From: JALYXV01 sp963733505
GTDB lineage: Bacteria > Actinomycetota > Acidimicrobiia > Acidimicrobiales > Palsa-688
Assembly (NCBI GenBank): GCA_963733505.1
Contig: CAVTDW010000019.1
Location: 69,205 to 133,204 of the forward strand
Length of the DNA stretch: 64,000 nt
Reading direction: 5' to 3'
Shown: piece after piece, positions 45,658-54,941 of the stretch
How the letters are laid out: each line of letters starts with the position of its first letter
Position numbering within the stretch: position 1 is the stretch's first letter
Notes under the pieces: generated by a model
Databases searched by the model: none
What the model was told of the DNA's origin: nothing
Seen by the model: the letters and a program-made list of their open reading frames with translations, nothing else
Program-made: the position numbers and the translations under genes

Positions 45658-46437
45658 TCAGGCGACCAACGCCGGGGCATAGCGGGGAAATCCGTCGGTC
45701 CACCACACGTGGCCGCCAGCGTCGATCACGTAGGCCTCGTACCCCGGGAGTCCCCCGAGCCACGATGGGGCATCAAGGCCCATGGCCAGTGCCGCCGTGG
45801 CGTACGCGTCGGTGAGGATGAGTTCGGGTCCGACAAGGGTCACGCTGGCGAGGGCATCCGCGGCTCGACCGGTGAGCGGGTCGATCACATGGTGGCCCCG
45901 CTCGGCAGTTCCCGACGTGGCGACGGCCAGGTCGCGACCAGCGACGACGACGGTCAGCGCATTTCGCACCAGTGGATGGGCAATGCCGACATGCCAGGGC
46001 CGACCCGGTTCCGGCTCTCCTCGAATTCGGACGTCGCCTCCGGCATTGATGCAATGGTTCGCCGATCCCCGCTCGAACAGCATCGCCGATGCCATCTCAA
46101 CCGACCACCCTTTTACCAACCCTGACGGATCGAGCCGCCCTGTCGCGTAACTATCGAAGTAGCCACCGGTGTCCTGACCGATCTGCTGGCCGCGCTCCAG
46201 CACCCAACCAACGTCCGGATGACATTCAGCGATGGTGATCTCGCCACGGTCGAGCCGGCTGATCTGGCTGTCCTCCCTGTAGGTGCTGAAGATCTCGTCG
46301 ACCTGGCGAAACCACTGGAAGATGTCGTCGAGTTCGCTCGAATCAATATTCGGATCGCGCACATCGACAGAAATCGCAGTGCCCATGACGTGCTCCAGGC
46401 GGTGGCAGCCAGGGCGGGCGAGTGCGGGTTCAGCCAT
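45658..46437 (-). CDS. apbE: FAD:protein FMN transferase (ApbE)
   Basis: The 259-aa protein transfers FMN from FAD to a Thr/Ser of target proteins. Seen are HRLEHVMGTAISVDVRDPN, the FSTYREDSQISRLDRGE block, TGRLDPSGLVKGWSVE and NHCINAGGDVRIRG, and the late TSGTAERGHHVIDPLTG metal site. No clear lipobox or signal peptide is present, so it may act in the cytoplasm. Its ATG lies inside the end of the FMN-binding gene, an 8-bp overlap. Confidence 0.93.
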   Translation of the reverse strand: MAEPALARPGCHRLEHVMGTAISVDVRDPNIDSSELDDIFQWFRQVDEIFSTYREDSQISRLDRGEITIAECHPDVGWVLERGQQIGQDTGGYFDSYATGRLDPSGLVKGWSVEMASAMLFERGSANHCINAGGDVRIRGEPEPGRPWHVGIAHPLVRNALTVVVAGRDLAVATSGTAERGHHVIDPLTGRAADALASVTLVGPELILTDAYATAALAMGLDAPSWLGGLPGYEAYVIDAGGHVWWTDGFPRYAPALVA

Positions 46438-46915
46438 GGGCCTTGTCGAGGGCCGACTGCAATGACTGGGCGTAGGACGCGCTGGTATAGGTGGCCCCGC
46501 CGATGGTGTCGATCTGGGCGCTCTGGGCTTGGATGACTTCGTCGTGAAGCAGCGGCGCCGCTTGGTCGCTGATGTCGCGGGACCGGGCCCGATCGGACGG
46601 CAATTTGAGTGCCTTCACATCGATGATCTGATTGCCGCTCACGACGACGGCGACTTGCACGTCGCCATATCGGTTCGAGAACAGGGCTCCCGTAATCGTC
46701 CTGGGACCCGATGTCGGGCCGACTGTGGTCGTCGGGTTCGAGCCCGGTGGCGGCGCCCCACCTGGGGCGGGGCTGGTGTTGGCCGGCCCGGCGGGGACGG
46801 TGGAAATCGGCGGGACCGCGTTGATCGAGAGGCGCGACGCCGGCGACGACTTGAATGTCAGGATCAGCCACAATCCGATCAATGTGAGGGCGACGGCGGC
46901 CGCGGATCGACGCAT
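46430..46915 (-). CDS. FMN-binding (flavinylated) extracytoplasmic protein
   Basis: The 161-aa protein has an N-terminal membrane anchor (AAVALTLIGLWLILTF), a Pro/Ser-rich linker and an FMN-binding domain with TGALFSNRYGDVQVAVVVSG and the flavinylation motif GATYTS at 140-145, in which Thr142 should carry the flavin. ApbE is encoded just downstream. It likely passes electrons from the membrane reductase to an external acceptor, as in NqrC/RnfG-like systems. Confidence 0.9.
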   Translation of the reverse strand: MRRSAAAVALTLIGLWLILTFKSSPASRLSINAVPPISTVPAGPANTSPAPGGAPPPGSNPTTTVGPTSGPRTITGALFSNRYGDVQVAVVVSGNQIIDVKALKLPSDRARSRDISDQAAPLLHDEVIQAQSAQIDTIGGATYTSASYAQSLQSALDKAHG

Positions 46916-46924
46916 TGAATCTCC

Positions 46925-48322
46925 TCAGAGCTCGAAGCGCTCACGGTGGATTTGCGAACGCGCCACGCCGAGCGAGCGGAGGCTTTTCGCCGCGATATCC
47001 ATCATTCCCGTGGGCCCGCACAAATAGACGTCACGTTGTGCCACGTCAGGGACCTGCTGGCGCAGGCTCCGGGCGCCCAGCGGATTCGGCTTCTGGTCCC
47101 GTCGACCCAGTAGATAGCGGACGGTGATGCGTCGAGCGACGGCGAGGTTTTCCAGCTCCGAACGGAAAAGGAGATCCTGTTCGGTAGTCGCCCGATACAG
47201 GAGGGTAATGTCTCCTGGCCCGCCCGGGAGATCCTCGATCATGGCCCGCAGCGGGGTGATTCCGACGCCGCCGGCGATGAGCAGCACCCGGCGGTGGGTC
47301 CGGCGCCGGGCGGTGAGATTCCCGTAGGGGCCCTCAGCCATTACTCGCGTTCCGGGGCGAACGTGGCGCAGCGCCTGGCTGTGGTCGCCGACCCCTTTGG
47401 CCGTGATCCGGAGCCACTGCGGATTTGGCGCGACCGACAGCGAAAAAGGGTGCGCCTCCCACCATGAATGACGCTCGAGGAATCGCCACCGGAAGAACTG
47501 GCCCGACTCGGCCCCCATCCGGGCGAGGTCGCGGCCGGTGACATAAACCGATACCGCATCGGCGCTTTCGGCGTGCACCGCCTCGACCCGCATTCGGTAT
47601 CGGAAGGCGTCACGAATCGGGACGGCGACGCGGTACCAGAGGAGAAGGCCGAAGACCGCGATATACAGGGCCACCCAAAGGTAACGGTTGGTTGGGTGGG
47701 TGATGAACTCATTTCCCGTTGCCAACTGGTGGCTAAATGACAGTGCGATGGCGATATAGGTGTAGAGGTGGAGGAAGTACCACGTCTCATAGCGAAGCCG
47801 GCGGCGGGCGATCCTGGCCGAGGTGATCCCGACCATGACGAGCAGCCCGAGGCCGGCGGTCGCCGCGAGCACGTCGGGGTAGGCGCGAATGAGTCGTGCT
47901 GTTTCGGTGGTAACCGCACGGTGGTCGGCGGCCGCGTAGCCCCAGATGGTGAACAGCGTGTGGGCGACGAGCAGCACGATGGTGTACTGACCGTTCGATC
48001 GGTGCCAGCCGGCCAGGCGATCGGTGCCGACGACGCGGTCGAGCCACGGCAACCGGGCCATCAGCACGACCTGGACCAGGATCAGGTAGGTCCCGAGCAG
48101 GGCCGTGATCCGTCCTGCGGCGGTGGCGCGGTCGGCAAAGGTGTGCAATGACCCGCCGGGCGTGTTGGTCCACCACATTGCGACCACCGCCATGGCGCCC
48201 GCGGCGATGACCGCCAGCACCATGGCCTCACGCTGATCCTGGGTCGAGCGCCATGGGCGGCCGCGGCGGTCGCCGCGGCCGCGATCGGCCCGGTCGGTGC
48301 CGCGGGGCGCTTCAGACAGCAT
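46925..48322 (-). CDS. Ferric reductase-like transmembrane flavoprotein
   Basis: The 465-aa protein has about six N-terminal transmembrane helices (for example LVQVVLMARLPWLD, ARLIRAYPDVLAATAGLGLL) with histidines that can bind haem (GQYTIVLLVAHTLF, WYFLHLYTYIAIALSFSHQ). A cytoplasmic FNR-like domain follows, with HPFSLSVAPNPQ, IAGGVGITPLRAMIEDLP and YLCGPTGMMD. It would move electrons from NAD(P)H across the membrane to the flavinylated partner downstream. The first ~35 residues are hydrophilic. Confidence 0.9.
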   Translation of the reverse strand: MLSEAPRGTDRADRGRGDRRGRPWRSTQDQREAMVLAVIAAGAMAVVAMWWTNTPGGSLHTFADRATAAGRITALLGTYLILVQVVLMARLPWLDRVVGTDRLAGWHRSNGQYTIVLLVAHTLFTIWGYAAADHRAVTTETARLIRAYPDVLAATAGLGLLVMVGITSARIARRRLRYETWYFLHLYTYIAIALSFSHQLATGNEFITHPTNRYLWVALYIAVFGLLLWYRVAVPIRDAFRYRMRVEAVHAESADAVSVYVTGRDLARMGAESGQFFRWRFLERHSWWEAHPFSLSVAPNPQWLRITAKGVGDHSQALRHVRPGTRVMAEGPYGNLTARRRTHRRVLLIAGGVGITPLRAMIEDLPGGPGDITLLYRATTEQDLLFRSELENLAVARRITVRYLLGRRDQKPNPLGARSLRQQVPDVAQRDVYLCGPTGMMDIAAKSLRSLGVARSQIHRERFEL

Positions 48323-48512
48323 CGGTCCAGTCTGGACGGCTGGCCTTAGAACAAGCTATGGACAAGGCAAGGGTCAGGTAAAAGGCGGTGCGGGCCGCCT
48401 GGAGCGTCTGGGCCCCTGTTGTCACCGGAGTCCGACTGAAGCCGTGGCGGCGAAGACCGTCGAGGAGCGGGACGGCGATGCGGTCATCGTCCTCGACCGC
48501 CAAGACTCGCAT
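48312..48512 (-). pseudogene. Truncated response regulator receiver domain
   Basis: From the ATG at 48512 the frame reads MRVLAVEDDDRIAVPLLDGL and RRHGFSRTPVTTGAQTLQA, the first beta-alpha-beta of a CheY-like receiver, including the acidic pocket. It then loses all resemblance and ends at 48312 inside the start of the ferric reductase gene. The phosphoacceptor Asp, output domain and any kinase gene are absent. A deletion rather than a single-base shift is needed. In many actinobacteria such regulators precede ferric reductase/FMN-binding/ApbE operons. Confidence 0.65.
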
Positions 48513-48602
48513 CAGCACCAGCATGCAGCACAGAAACTGGTTCTGGTTCTCAGCCCCGGTGCCGAGTCCTTGCGGTGGCAGGTCCTGCGTCGACCGCTCG
48601 GA

Positions 48603-50651
48603 TCAGCGAGCGCCCGCGATTCGGGCGACGAGTATCGCCACGTCGTCGTTTCGGCCCTCTTCTGGGGGGAGCAACGCGTCGATGACGCCTCGGCAGATCC
48701 GCTCCGGGTCGGTCGTACCGAGCGCCGCGGCCGCCTGGGCCAAGCGTTCCAGCCCGTCGGTCAAGGATTCGGCGCGGCGCTCGACAAGCCCGTCGGTGAA
48801 CAGCACCAGAGTGTCACCGGGCTGGAGTTCGATGGTCGCTTCGGCGGGCGCCCGGGCGCCCGTAACCCCAAGCAGGACACCGACGCCACCTTGGAGATAG
48901 CTGGCGCGACCATCGCGCAGGAGCAGCGGTGGCGGGTGCCCGGCGCTGCTCCACGTCAGCCGCATCTGCTTGACATCGACCACGACGAGCACGCAGGTCG
49001 CCATCGTCAAGCCGAGTTGCTCCATCAACCGGTCGAGCCGGGCCAGCACGACGTCGGGGCTGCTGCAATCCTCGTAGGCATAGGCCCGAAGCCCGGTTCG
49101 CAGCTGACCCATGGCCGAGCTGGCCTCGATGTCGTGGCCGATGACGTCGCCCACGACGAGTGCTGCGGTCGCGTCATCGAAGGCGATGACGTCGTACCAG
49201 TCGCCACCCACGAGGACGCCGGCAGTGGCCGAAAGGTAGCGCACCGCGATCTCGATGCCGCTGACCTTGGGGAGCGTGGCGGGAAGGAGGGCCCGCTGGA
49301 GGTTCTCGGCCAACTCGTGCTCGCGCTGGTACGCCCGGGCGTTGCCAAGGGCCAAGGCGGCTCGATGGGCGACTTCCACCGCGAGGTCGAGATCCTCGTC
49401 GGTCAATACGTGGTCGCCGTCGCCGTCGGTCGACATGACCAGGACGCCCAGGGTTTCTCGCCTGGCCTGGATCGGCACGACGACACTTGAGTGCACTCGA
49501 TAGTGCTCGACCGGCTCGGGTTGTTCACCGTCGACGGCCGCTGTGGCGAGCGGGGCAGCCATGTCGCGGGGTCCGAACAGCTGCCCCTGGCCGGTGCGCA
49601 GGACCTGGGCCACTGGGTCGGTTCCCCCGCGATCGATCGGGGAGGCCATGATCGCCGAGCGGAGCGCGGTCGCCTTCGTCCGGTCCCGGTGGGAAACGGC
49701 CGCGTGCTCGACGGTACCGTCGACCTCGACCAATTCGAGGATGCACCAGTCGGCCGATGCTGGCGCCAGTACCCGGGCCAGGCGGCCCAGGAGCTCGTCG
49801 ACGTCCATGGTTGTCGTGAGCACCGTGCTGGCGGTTGCGAGTATGGCCAGGCGTCGTTGCGCTTCTTCTGCCCGAGCGAGCAGCTCGATGCGCTCCTGTT
49901 CGGCTCGTTTGGCCGCCGTGACCTCGATGATCGTTGCCCCGGCGCCGACGAGCACACCCGCCGAGGTGCGCACCGGGTAGTAATCGACCCTGAAGTAGCG
50001 GACGCCACCGCGCCCGACGTTGAGCTTCATGTCGCGGCCGAGGATGGTGCGCCCGGTGGTCACGACCCGTCTCAGATCGGCGCCGACTTCGGGCGGCAGG
50101 GGCACGACCTCGCCGACGGGGCGACCGATATGGTCCTCCACCGGGATCCCGCTGATCTCCGACAGCGCCGCGTTGACCCGCACGTAGCGCAACTCGACGT
50201 CGAACACCGCGATGGCCACCGGCGCCGAGCCCACGATCGCTTCGACGAGGCCCAACGCCTCCTCTGCGGTTGCCCGGGCGACGTGTTCGGCACTCAGCAG
50301 GACCGCCCGTTCTTGCTCCGCCAGCCCATGGTCCATTCGGTCGGCGGCGATCCACGCGACGAGCGCGCCGTCCGCGCCGGCGCCGGCGGGCACGGCCCGG
50401 AATGAGCTGACGAGGAGCACACCGTCGCGGCGGCGGACCCGACAGTCGCCCTCCCATCGGTCGCCACCGGCAGCCGCTCGCAGCGTCTTGGCTGCGCCCG
50501 CCCGGTCGTCCGGATCGAAAAGCACCTCGAGGACGGAGCTGCCGAGGGCCTCAGGGGCAGCATGCCCGTAGAGGATCTCCGCCGCGGCATTCCATTCGAC
50601 GATCGTTTCGCCGTCGACCATCACGACGGCGACCGGAAGGGCCGCCAGCAC
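48603..50651 (-). CDS. PAS-PAS-GAF-PP2C (SpoIIE-type) serine phosphatase
   Basis: From the GTG at 50651 there are two PAS domains (VMVDGETIVEWNAAAEILYG, VAIAVFDVELRYVRVNAALS), a helix, a GAF domain (WCILELVEVDGTVEHAAVSH to GVLVMSTD) and a SpoIIE/PP2C domain with GGDWYDVIAFDDATAALVVG-DVIGHDI and NDDVAILVARI. No HATPase is attached. The frame is open to 50939, overlapping kaiB, but that N-terminus is not protein-like; the true start is uncertain. The gene follows kaiC and kaiB and could read out or reset clock-like signalling on an unknown anti-sigma antagonist. Confidence 0.88.
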   Translation of the reverse strand: MLAALPVAVVMVDGETIVEWNAAAEILYGHAAPEALGSSVLEVLFDPDDRAGAAKTLRAAAGGDRWEGDCRVRRRDGVLLVSSFRAVPAGAGADGALVAWIAADRMDHGLAEQERAVLLSAEHVARATAEEALGLVEAIVGSAPVAIAVFDVELRYVRVNAALSEISGIPVEDHIGRPVGEVVPLPPEVGADLRRVVTTGRTILGRDMKLNVGRGGVRYFRVDYYPVRTSAGVLVGAGATIIEVTAAKRAEQERIELLARAEEAQRRLAILATASTVLTTTMDVDELLGRLARVLAPASADWCILELVEVDGTVEHAAVSHRDRTKATALRSAIMASPIDRGGTDPVAQVLRTGQGQLFGPRDMAAPLATAAVDGEQPEPVEHYRVHSSVVVPIQARRETLGVLVMSTDGDGDHVLTDEDLDLAVEVAHRAALALGNARAYQREHELAENLQRALLPATLPKVSGIEIAVRYLSATAGVLVGGDWYDVIAFDDATAALVVGDVIGHDIEASSAMGQLRTGLRAYAYEDCSSPDVVLARLDRLMEQLGLTMATCVLVVVDVKQMRLTWSSAGHPPPLLLRDGRASYLQGGVGVLLGVTGARAPAEATIELQPGDTLVLFTDGLVERRAESLTDGLERLAQAAAALGTTDPERICRGVIDALLPPEEGRNDDVAILVARIAGAR

Positions 50652-50805
50652 CGAGGCCAGCGCCGACCCGCCGCCGCGCGCGCCGAACCGCCACCGCTCG
50701 CCGACCCGCCGCGGCGCGCCGAACCGCCACCTGGGGTAAGGCCCGGCGCAGGCCTGCCCGAAAGGTGGTTCGCCCCTGTATCGCCGCCAGTTCCGATCAT
50801 GGGGA

Positions 50806-51111
50806 TTAGGGGTCTTGCCGGAGATCCAAACCGATGAGCACCCGCTCGGTATTCGACAGGTCACCGATGATCTTGCGAACCGGTGGTGGCAACCGACGTT
50901 CCAGCGTGGGAATGGCGACGATCTGTTCGCCCTGGGCAAGCTGCGGGTGCTCTAACAAGTCGATTACCTCGATGGTGTACCTCCCTGCCAGATGCTCCTC
51001 GCAGATGTGCCTCAGGTTGGACAGCGCGGCAACCGAACGCGTCGTCTCGCCGGCAACGTACAGCCGCAGGTGCCATATACCGTCGTCGTTCTCAGGCTCG
51101 GCGTCGCTCAT
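50806..51111 (-). CDS. kaiB: KaiB-family circadian clock-type protein
   Basis: The 101-aa thioredoxin-like fold protein has WHLRLYVAGETTRSVAALSN, the middle helix HICEEHLAGRYTIEVIDLLE and AIPTLERRLPPPVRKIIGDL, the conserved blocks of KaiB. KaiB binds the KaiC CI ring after a fold switch. Its ATG overlaps the kaiC stop (ATGA), so the two are co-translated. Confidence 0.93.
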   Translation of the reverse strand: MSDAEPENDDGIWHLRLYVAGETTRSVAALSNLRHICEEHLAGRYTIEVIDLLEHPQLAQGEQIVAIPTLERRLPPPVRKIIGDLSNTERVLIGLDLRQDP

Positions 51112-52523
51112 TCTGCGCCCACTGTGACTCCAGTCTCCGGCTCAAGAAGCTTGATACCCGACGACGTCATCTCGAATCGCCGGACCTGGTTGGAATGTCC
51201 CATCCCCCGGGCCTTCAACACGTACAACACCCGGTGGCGCTCGTTGCTGTTCTGTATGTGGCGAACCTGCACCCAGCTATCGATAAGCGACGAGATCGTC
51301 GGATCCTCGGGCTCGCGCTCGGAAATCAAGCTGGTGAACACTGCCGTAATCTGCCGCTGCTTCAGGTAGTCGACCATGCGCATCAACATGGCTTTGATGT
51401 CGAGCGAGCTTCCCATGGCGTGGAAGTCGGTGATCGGATCGACCACGACAACGTCAGGTCGGAAGTCTTCCACCTCGCGATACAGCGCGGTCAGATGGTT
51501 TTCGAGGCCAGCCTGGGTCGGGCGGGTGGCCCGGATACGAAGGTTGTCCGACTCCACCCATTGCCCAAGGTCGAGCCCGACTGAACCCATATTCCGCAGG
51601 ATCTGTAACTCCCCTTCCTCGAACGCCAGGAGGAGGCAACGCTCGCCGCGGGCGCACGCGGCGGCGGCAAAGTGCGCCGCCAGCGTGGACTTGCCGGTGC
51701 CCGAGGTGCCCGAGATCAAGGTGGTACTGCCCCGGTACAAGCCTCCCCGGTCGAGCATTTCGTCGAGGGCGTCGACCCCCGTGGAAACGACCTCGGCGGA
51801 CGCCGGGTGGTGGAGCTCGAACGCGGAAACAGGCACCACGCTGAACCCCCCCGGCCCGATCAGAAACGGCAGCTCGCCGGACGCGTGCTGTGCCCCGCGG
51901 AGTTTCACCACCCGCAGCCGCCGCGTGGCCAACTGGTCGGTCACGCGATGGTCGAGCACGATGACGCAGTCCGAGACGTACTCCTCGATACCGTGGCGGG
52001 TCAACGATCCCTCGCCGCGCTCGGCGGTGATCACAGCAGTCACGCCTCGTGCCTTCAACCAGGCGAACAGACGACGCAACTCCGCTCGCAGGATCCCCGA
52101 GTCGCCGAGGGCTGAGAACAACACCTCGATGGTGTCGATGGCGACACGCTTGGCTCCGATGCGATCAATGGCAAAGCCGATCCGGACGAAGAGCGCCTCG
52201 AGGTCATAGTCGCCGGTCTGCTCGATCTGTTCGCGCTCCACCTTCACGAAGTCCATGACCAACAGCCCATCGCGTACCAAAGCATCGAGGTCCCATCCGA
52301 GACCTGCGGCGTTGGTGGTCAGTTCGTCGGTGGTTTCTTCGAACGCGATGAACACGCCGGGCTCGCCCATCTCCGCTCCTCGAACGAGGAATTCGGTTGC
52401 CAGCAGGGTCTTGCCGCACCCCGGGCCGCCGGTAACCAGCGTGTTTCGGCCCCGGGGAAGCCCACCGGAAGTGACGAGGTCGAGGCCGGAGATACCGGTC
52501 GGACAATGCTCGAGCTCGCGCAT
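51108..52523 (-). CDS. kaiC: KaiC-family circadian clock-type ATPase/kinase
   Basis: The 471-aa double-RecA protein starts at ATG 52523 with an AAAGGAGG site. CI has Walker A GGPGCGKT at 32-39 and the catalytic pair EE at 62-63. CII has Walker A GTSGTGKS at 272-279 and EE at 302-303. The place of cyanobacterial S431/T432 is occupied by S411-S412 in PTISSLIDSW. About 28 residues of the C-terminal tail that form the A-loop and KaiA site are missing, and no kaiA is seen. The protein is probably an autokinase/ATPase timer or switch. Confidence 0.95.
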   Translation of the reverse strand: MRELEHCPTGISGLDLVTSGGLPRGRNTLVTGGPGCGKTLLATEFLVRGAEMGEPGVFIAFEETTDELTTNAAGLGWDLDALVRDGLLVMDFVKVEREQIEQTGDYDLEALFVRIGFAIDRIGAKRVAIDTIEVLFSALGDSGILRAELRRLFAWLKARGVTAVITAERGEGSLTRHGIEEYVSDCVIVLDHRVTDQLATRRLRVVKLRGAQHASGELPFLIGPGGFSVVPVSAFELHHPASAEVVSTGVDALDEMLDRGGLYRGSTTLISGTSGTGKSTLAAHFAAAACARGERCLLLAFEEGELQILRNMGSVGLDLGQWVESDNLRIRATRPTQAGLENHLTALYREVEDFRPDVVVVDPITDFHAMGSSLDIKAMLMRMVDYLKQRQITAVFTSLISEREPEDPTISSLIDSWVQVRHIQNSNERHRVLYVLKARGMGHSNQVRRFEMTSSGIKLLEPETGVTVGAE

Positions 52524-52693
52524 CCGCCCCTCCTTTGCCCGACTCGCGCTTCCTCCCGGTCGCAGAGACACTACTCGTGCTCCCCGCGGTATCGCCGTTC
52601 GCGACGACGCTGCCTGCGGTGCCGGTCTGGGTGCCGGCCTCCGAAGGACCCTGCCTGCGGTGCCGGCCTCCGGCTCCGCAAGGGCGCCCCGCG

Positions 52694-53452
52694 CTACCAG
52701 GTGGCAGAAAGGAGCCCGGCGGCTACGACCGCGGCGGCGCCGCCAGCGAGGACGAATCCAGCCTTGAACAGGCCGCTCGGAAGGTGCACCAGGCGGCCGA
52801 TGTCAACCGCATCGCTCGGTGCCGGGGCGCGCGGCAGCTCCAGAGCCGCCCGCAGGCCACCGAGGACGAGGAACCAGACGGCAACTGCCCCAACGAGGGC
52901 ATCGATACTGGCCGTTCCCCGGGCGATGAGCCATACGACCCCGCCGACCCAGGCGGTCATGACGACCAGGCCGAAGACGTTCCGGATCCATAGCACGATA
53001 TTGACCACGCCGAGGACGAGAAGGACGATCAGCCAGAGCCTGAGCAGGCGATGCTCGACCAGCCACGCCCCGGCCAATCCGAGAAGCCCCGGCGCCGGAT
53101 AGCCGGCGGCCGCGGTCAACATCCGCCGCAGCGACCCGCCCGGCCCATAGTGGATCGTGACCCCCGACGAGTCGGCGCGAAGGTGGATGGCCGTGACCTT
53201 GCGGCCGACGAGCAGCGCCACCACGGCGTGGCCGCTCTCGTGCACTGCGGTAACGCCCAGGCGAGCCCAGCGCCACACCCGCCGCGGCACGACCAGCGCC
53301 AACGCCAGGCCAAGTGACGCCGCGGCCATAACCGGCCGGCTGATTCCCAGGCCCGCCACCCGATAGGCCGCGCCGGCAGCAGCAGCCGCAACAGCCGCCG
53401 TCGCACCGACGACCGCAGCTGGCAGAGGCATTCGATCCAACATAGGCACCAT
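52694..53452 (-). CDS. M50-like membrane metallopeptidase
   Basis: The 252-aa protein has about six hydrophobic helices and the zinc motif HESGH at 71-75, followed by a long GVTIHYGPGGSLRRMLTAAAG stretch typical of actinobacterial M50 site-2-type peptidases. A second metal ligand Asp is not obvious to me. Several ATGs lie within the first eight residues. It may cut membrane-bound substrates, or be a stress-related peptidase of unknown target. Confidence 0.8.
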   Translation of the reverse strand: MVPMLDRMPLPAAVVGATAAVAAAAAGAAYRVAGLGISRPVMAAASLGLALALVVPRRVWRWARLGVTAVHESGHAVVALLVGRKVTAIHLRADSSGVTIHYGPGGSLRRMLTAAAGYPAPGLLGLAGAWLVEHRLLRLWLIVLLVLGVVNIVLWIRNVFGLVVMTAWVGGVVWLIARGTASIDALVGAVAVWFLVLGGLRAALELPRAPAPSDAVDIGRLVHLPSGLFKAGFVLAGGAAAVVAAGLLSATW

Positions 53453-53503
53453 GGTCCTGAGACGTCCGTCAGCGCAACCCGAGCGATCCGACTATCCCGA
53501 TCC

Positions 53504-54344
53504 TCACGACCCTCGTGGAGCAGGCGATGACGACGCCTGCAGCGCCAATGCCGTCTCGGCATCGGCGGGAAAGAACGACTCGATCGCCAACTCGGCGATG
53601 GTGATGTCAAGCGCGGTCCCGAAGGTGGCGATCGTGCTGAACAGCCGGAGCTGCCCCGCCCCGTGGCGCAGGACGAGAGGAACGAAGAGGCGGTCGGCGA
53701 CCTTGTCCGGGCGCTTCTGTTGGCGACCATTCGAGGTCATCGGGAATGTTGGAATAGGCCCGGAGTTCCGCCGCCAACTCGGCGAGGTCGGGAGCTCCCG
53801 TGATCGCCACCTGGCGGTCGAGGCGTTCGAGCAGGTGGCGCGCCCACTCCCCCAGGTTCTCGATGCGCGGCGCCAATCCGTCCGGATGCAGGGAGACGCG
53901 CAACGCGTTCGGACGTGGCGTGAGGAGGCCGGGAGAAACACCATCGGTGAGAATCCGAAGGGCGGCATCGTTGGTGGCAACGATGTCCCAGCGGCGGTCG
54001 ACGACGACGGCTGGAAAGGGCTCGTGGCCCCGCACGATGCAGTCGAGCGCGTCGCGCAGCGGCGCCATCTCATTGGCATCGAACGGCGTCTCGTGATATA
54101 CGGGGGCATAGCCCGCCGCCAGCAGTAGGGCATTGCGGTCGCGCAGCGGCACCTCCAGGTGCTCGGCCAGGTGGAGAACCAACTCCCGACTCGGCTTCGA
54201 TCGGCCCGTTTCCACAAAGCTGAGGTGGCGGGCCGACACCTCGGCCTCGACCGCCAGGCTCAGTTGGCTGAAGCGGCGGCGCTGTCGCCAATCACGTAGG
54301 AGCTCGCCGACCGGCGTCGCCGCTCGTGCCGCGGTAATCGTCAT
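53504..54344 (-). CDS. XRE/MmyB-family regulator (one-base frame break)
   Basis: The N-terminal helix-turn-helix (LRDWRQRRRFSQLSLAVEAE, VSARHLSFVETGRSKPSRE) and the MmyB ligand-binding domain (LLLAAGYAPVYHETPF, VVVDRRWDIVATNDAALRIL) are in one frame from ATG 54344. The end, RLFVPLVLRHGAGQLRLFST and ATFGTALDITIAELAIESFF, is in another. An indel near 53712-53732 separates them. It is divergent from the NTF2-like gene, which it likely controls. Confidence 0.85.
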
Positions 54345-54461
54345 CGTTCCACCCTAACGACGACGCAAGGTCACGATCGATTACCCGTCAGGTAAGTGCG
54401 CGCCGGCGCGACGACGTTCACGATGGCACCTGACACGACACACGAAGCAAAGGAGAATGGA

Positions 54462-54842
54462 ATGACTCAGACAATCTCAACCGACATTGCAACGATTGTC
54501 GACACCAACTTGATGGCGTTGACTGAGACCGATCCGGGGCGGCGAGCCGAGCTGATCGAACGGGCATGGAGCGAAGATGGCAGCCTGACCGACCCGCCGC
54601 TCGTGGGCGAGGGCCATGCGGGCCTCAACGAGTTCGCGGCGACGATCTGCCAGCATTACGCCGGCCAACGTTTCCGCCGGGTAAGCGGGATCGACGCTCA
54701 TCATGACCGCTTCCGCTATGCCTGGGAACTGGTCACCGCCGACGGGACGGTCACCGTGGCGGGAATCGACGTCGGCCAAACCGCCCCCGACGGCCGGCTG
54801 CGCACCATCACCGGGTTCTTCGGCGATCTCCCTCTGCGGTAA
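54462..54842 (+). CDS. NTF2/SnoaL-like protein
   Basis: The 126-aa protein starts MTQTISTDIATIVDTNLMAL and shows WSEDGSLTDPPLVGEGHAGL and WELVTADGTVTVAGIDVG, the strand/helix order of SnoaL-like polyketide-cyclase or nuclear-transport-factor-2 folds. An AAAGGAG site precedes the ATG. It is divergent from the MmyB-type regulator, a frequent pairing in which the regulator controls a small enzyme of unknown substrate. Confidence 0.85.
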   Translation: MTQTISTDIATIVDTNLMALTETDPGRRAELIERAWSEDGSLTDPPLVGEGHAGLNEFAATICQHYAGQRFRRVSGIDAHHDRFRYAWELVTADGTVTVAGIDVGQTAPDGRLRTITGFFGDLPLR

Positions 54843-54941
54843 TTCATTGGGAAAAGGGGGCGTCGTGCGACGCGCGCCTCACCTGGAGGTCCCGCGTCGT
54901 GCGGCTCCCCATGGAGCCGTCGTGCGCCGAACGCGTCGCAA

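Noticed and set aside
46735..46760. tRNA-like GGTTCGAGCCC motif
   Set aside because: It lies within the coding sequence of the FMN-binding protein and no cloverleaf can be formed around it.
50676..50731. 18-bp direct repeat (GCGCGCCGAACCGCCACC) before the phosphatase gene
   Set aside because: Simple GC-rich duplication in an uncertain 5' region; no sign that it is a binding site or an att site.
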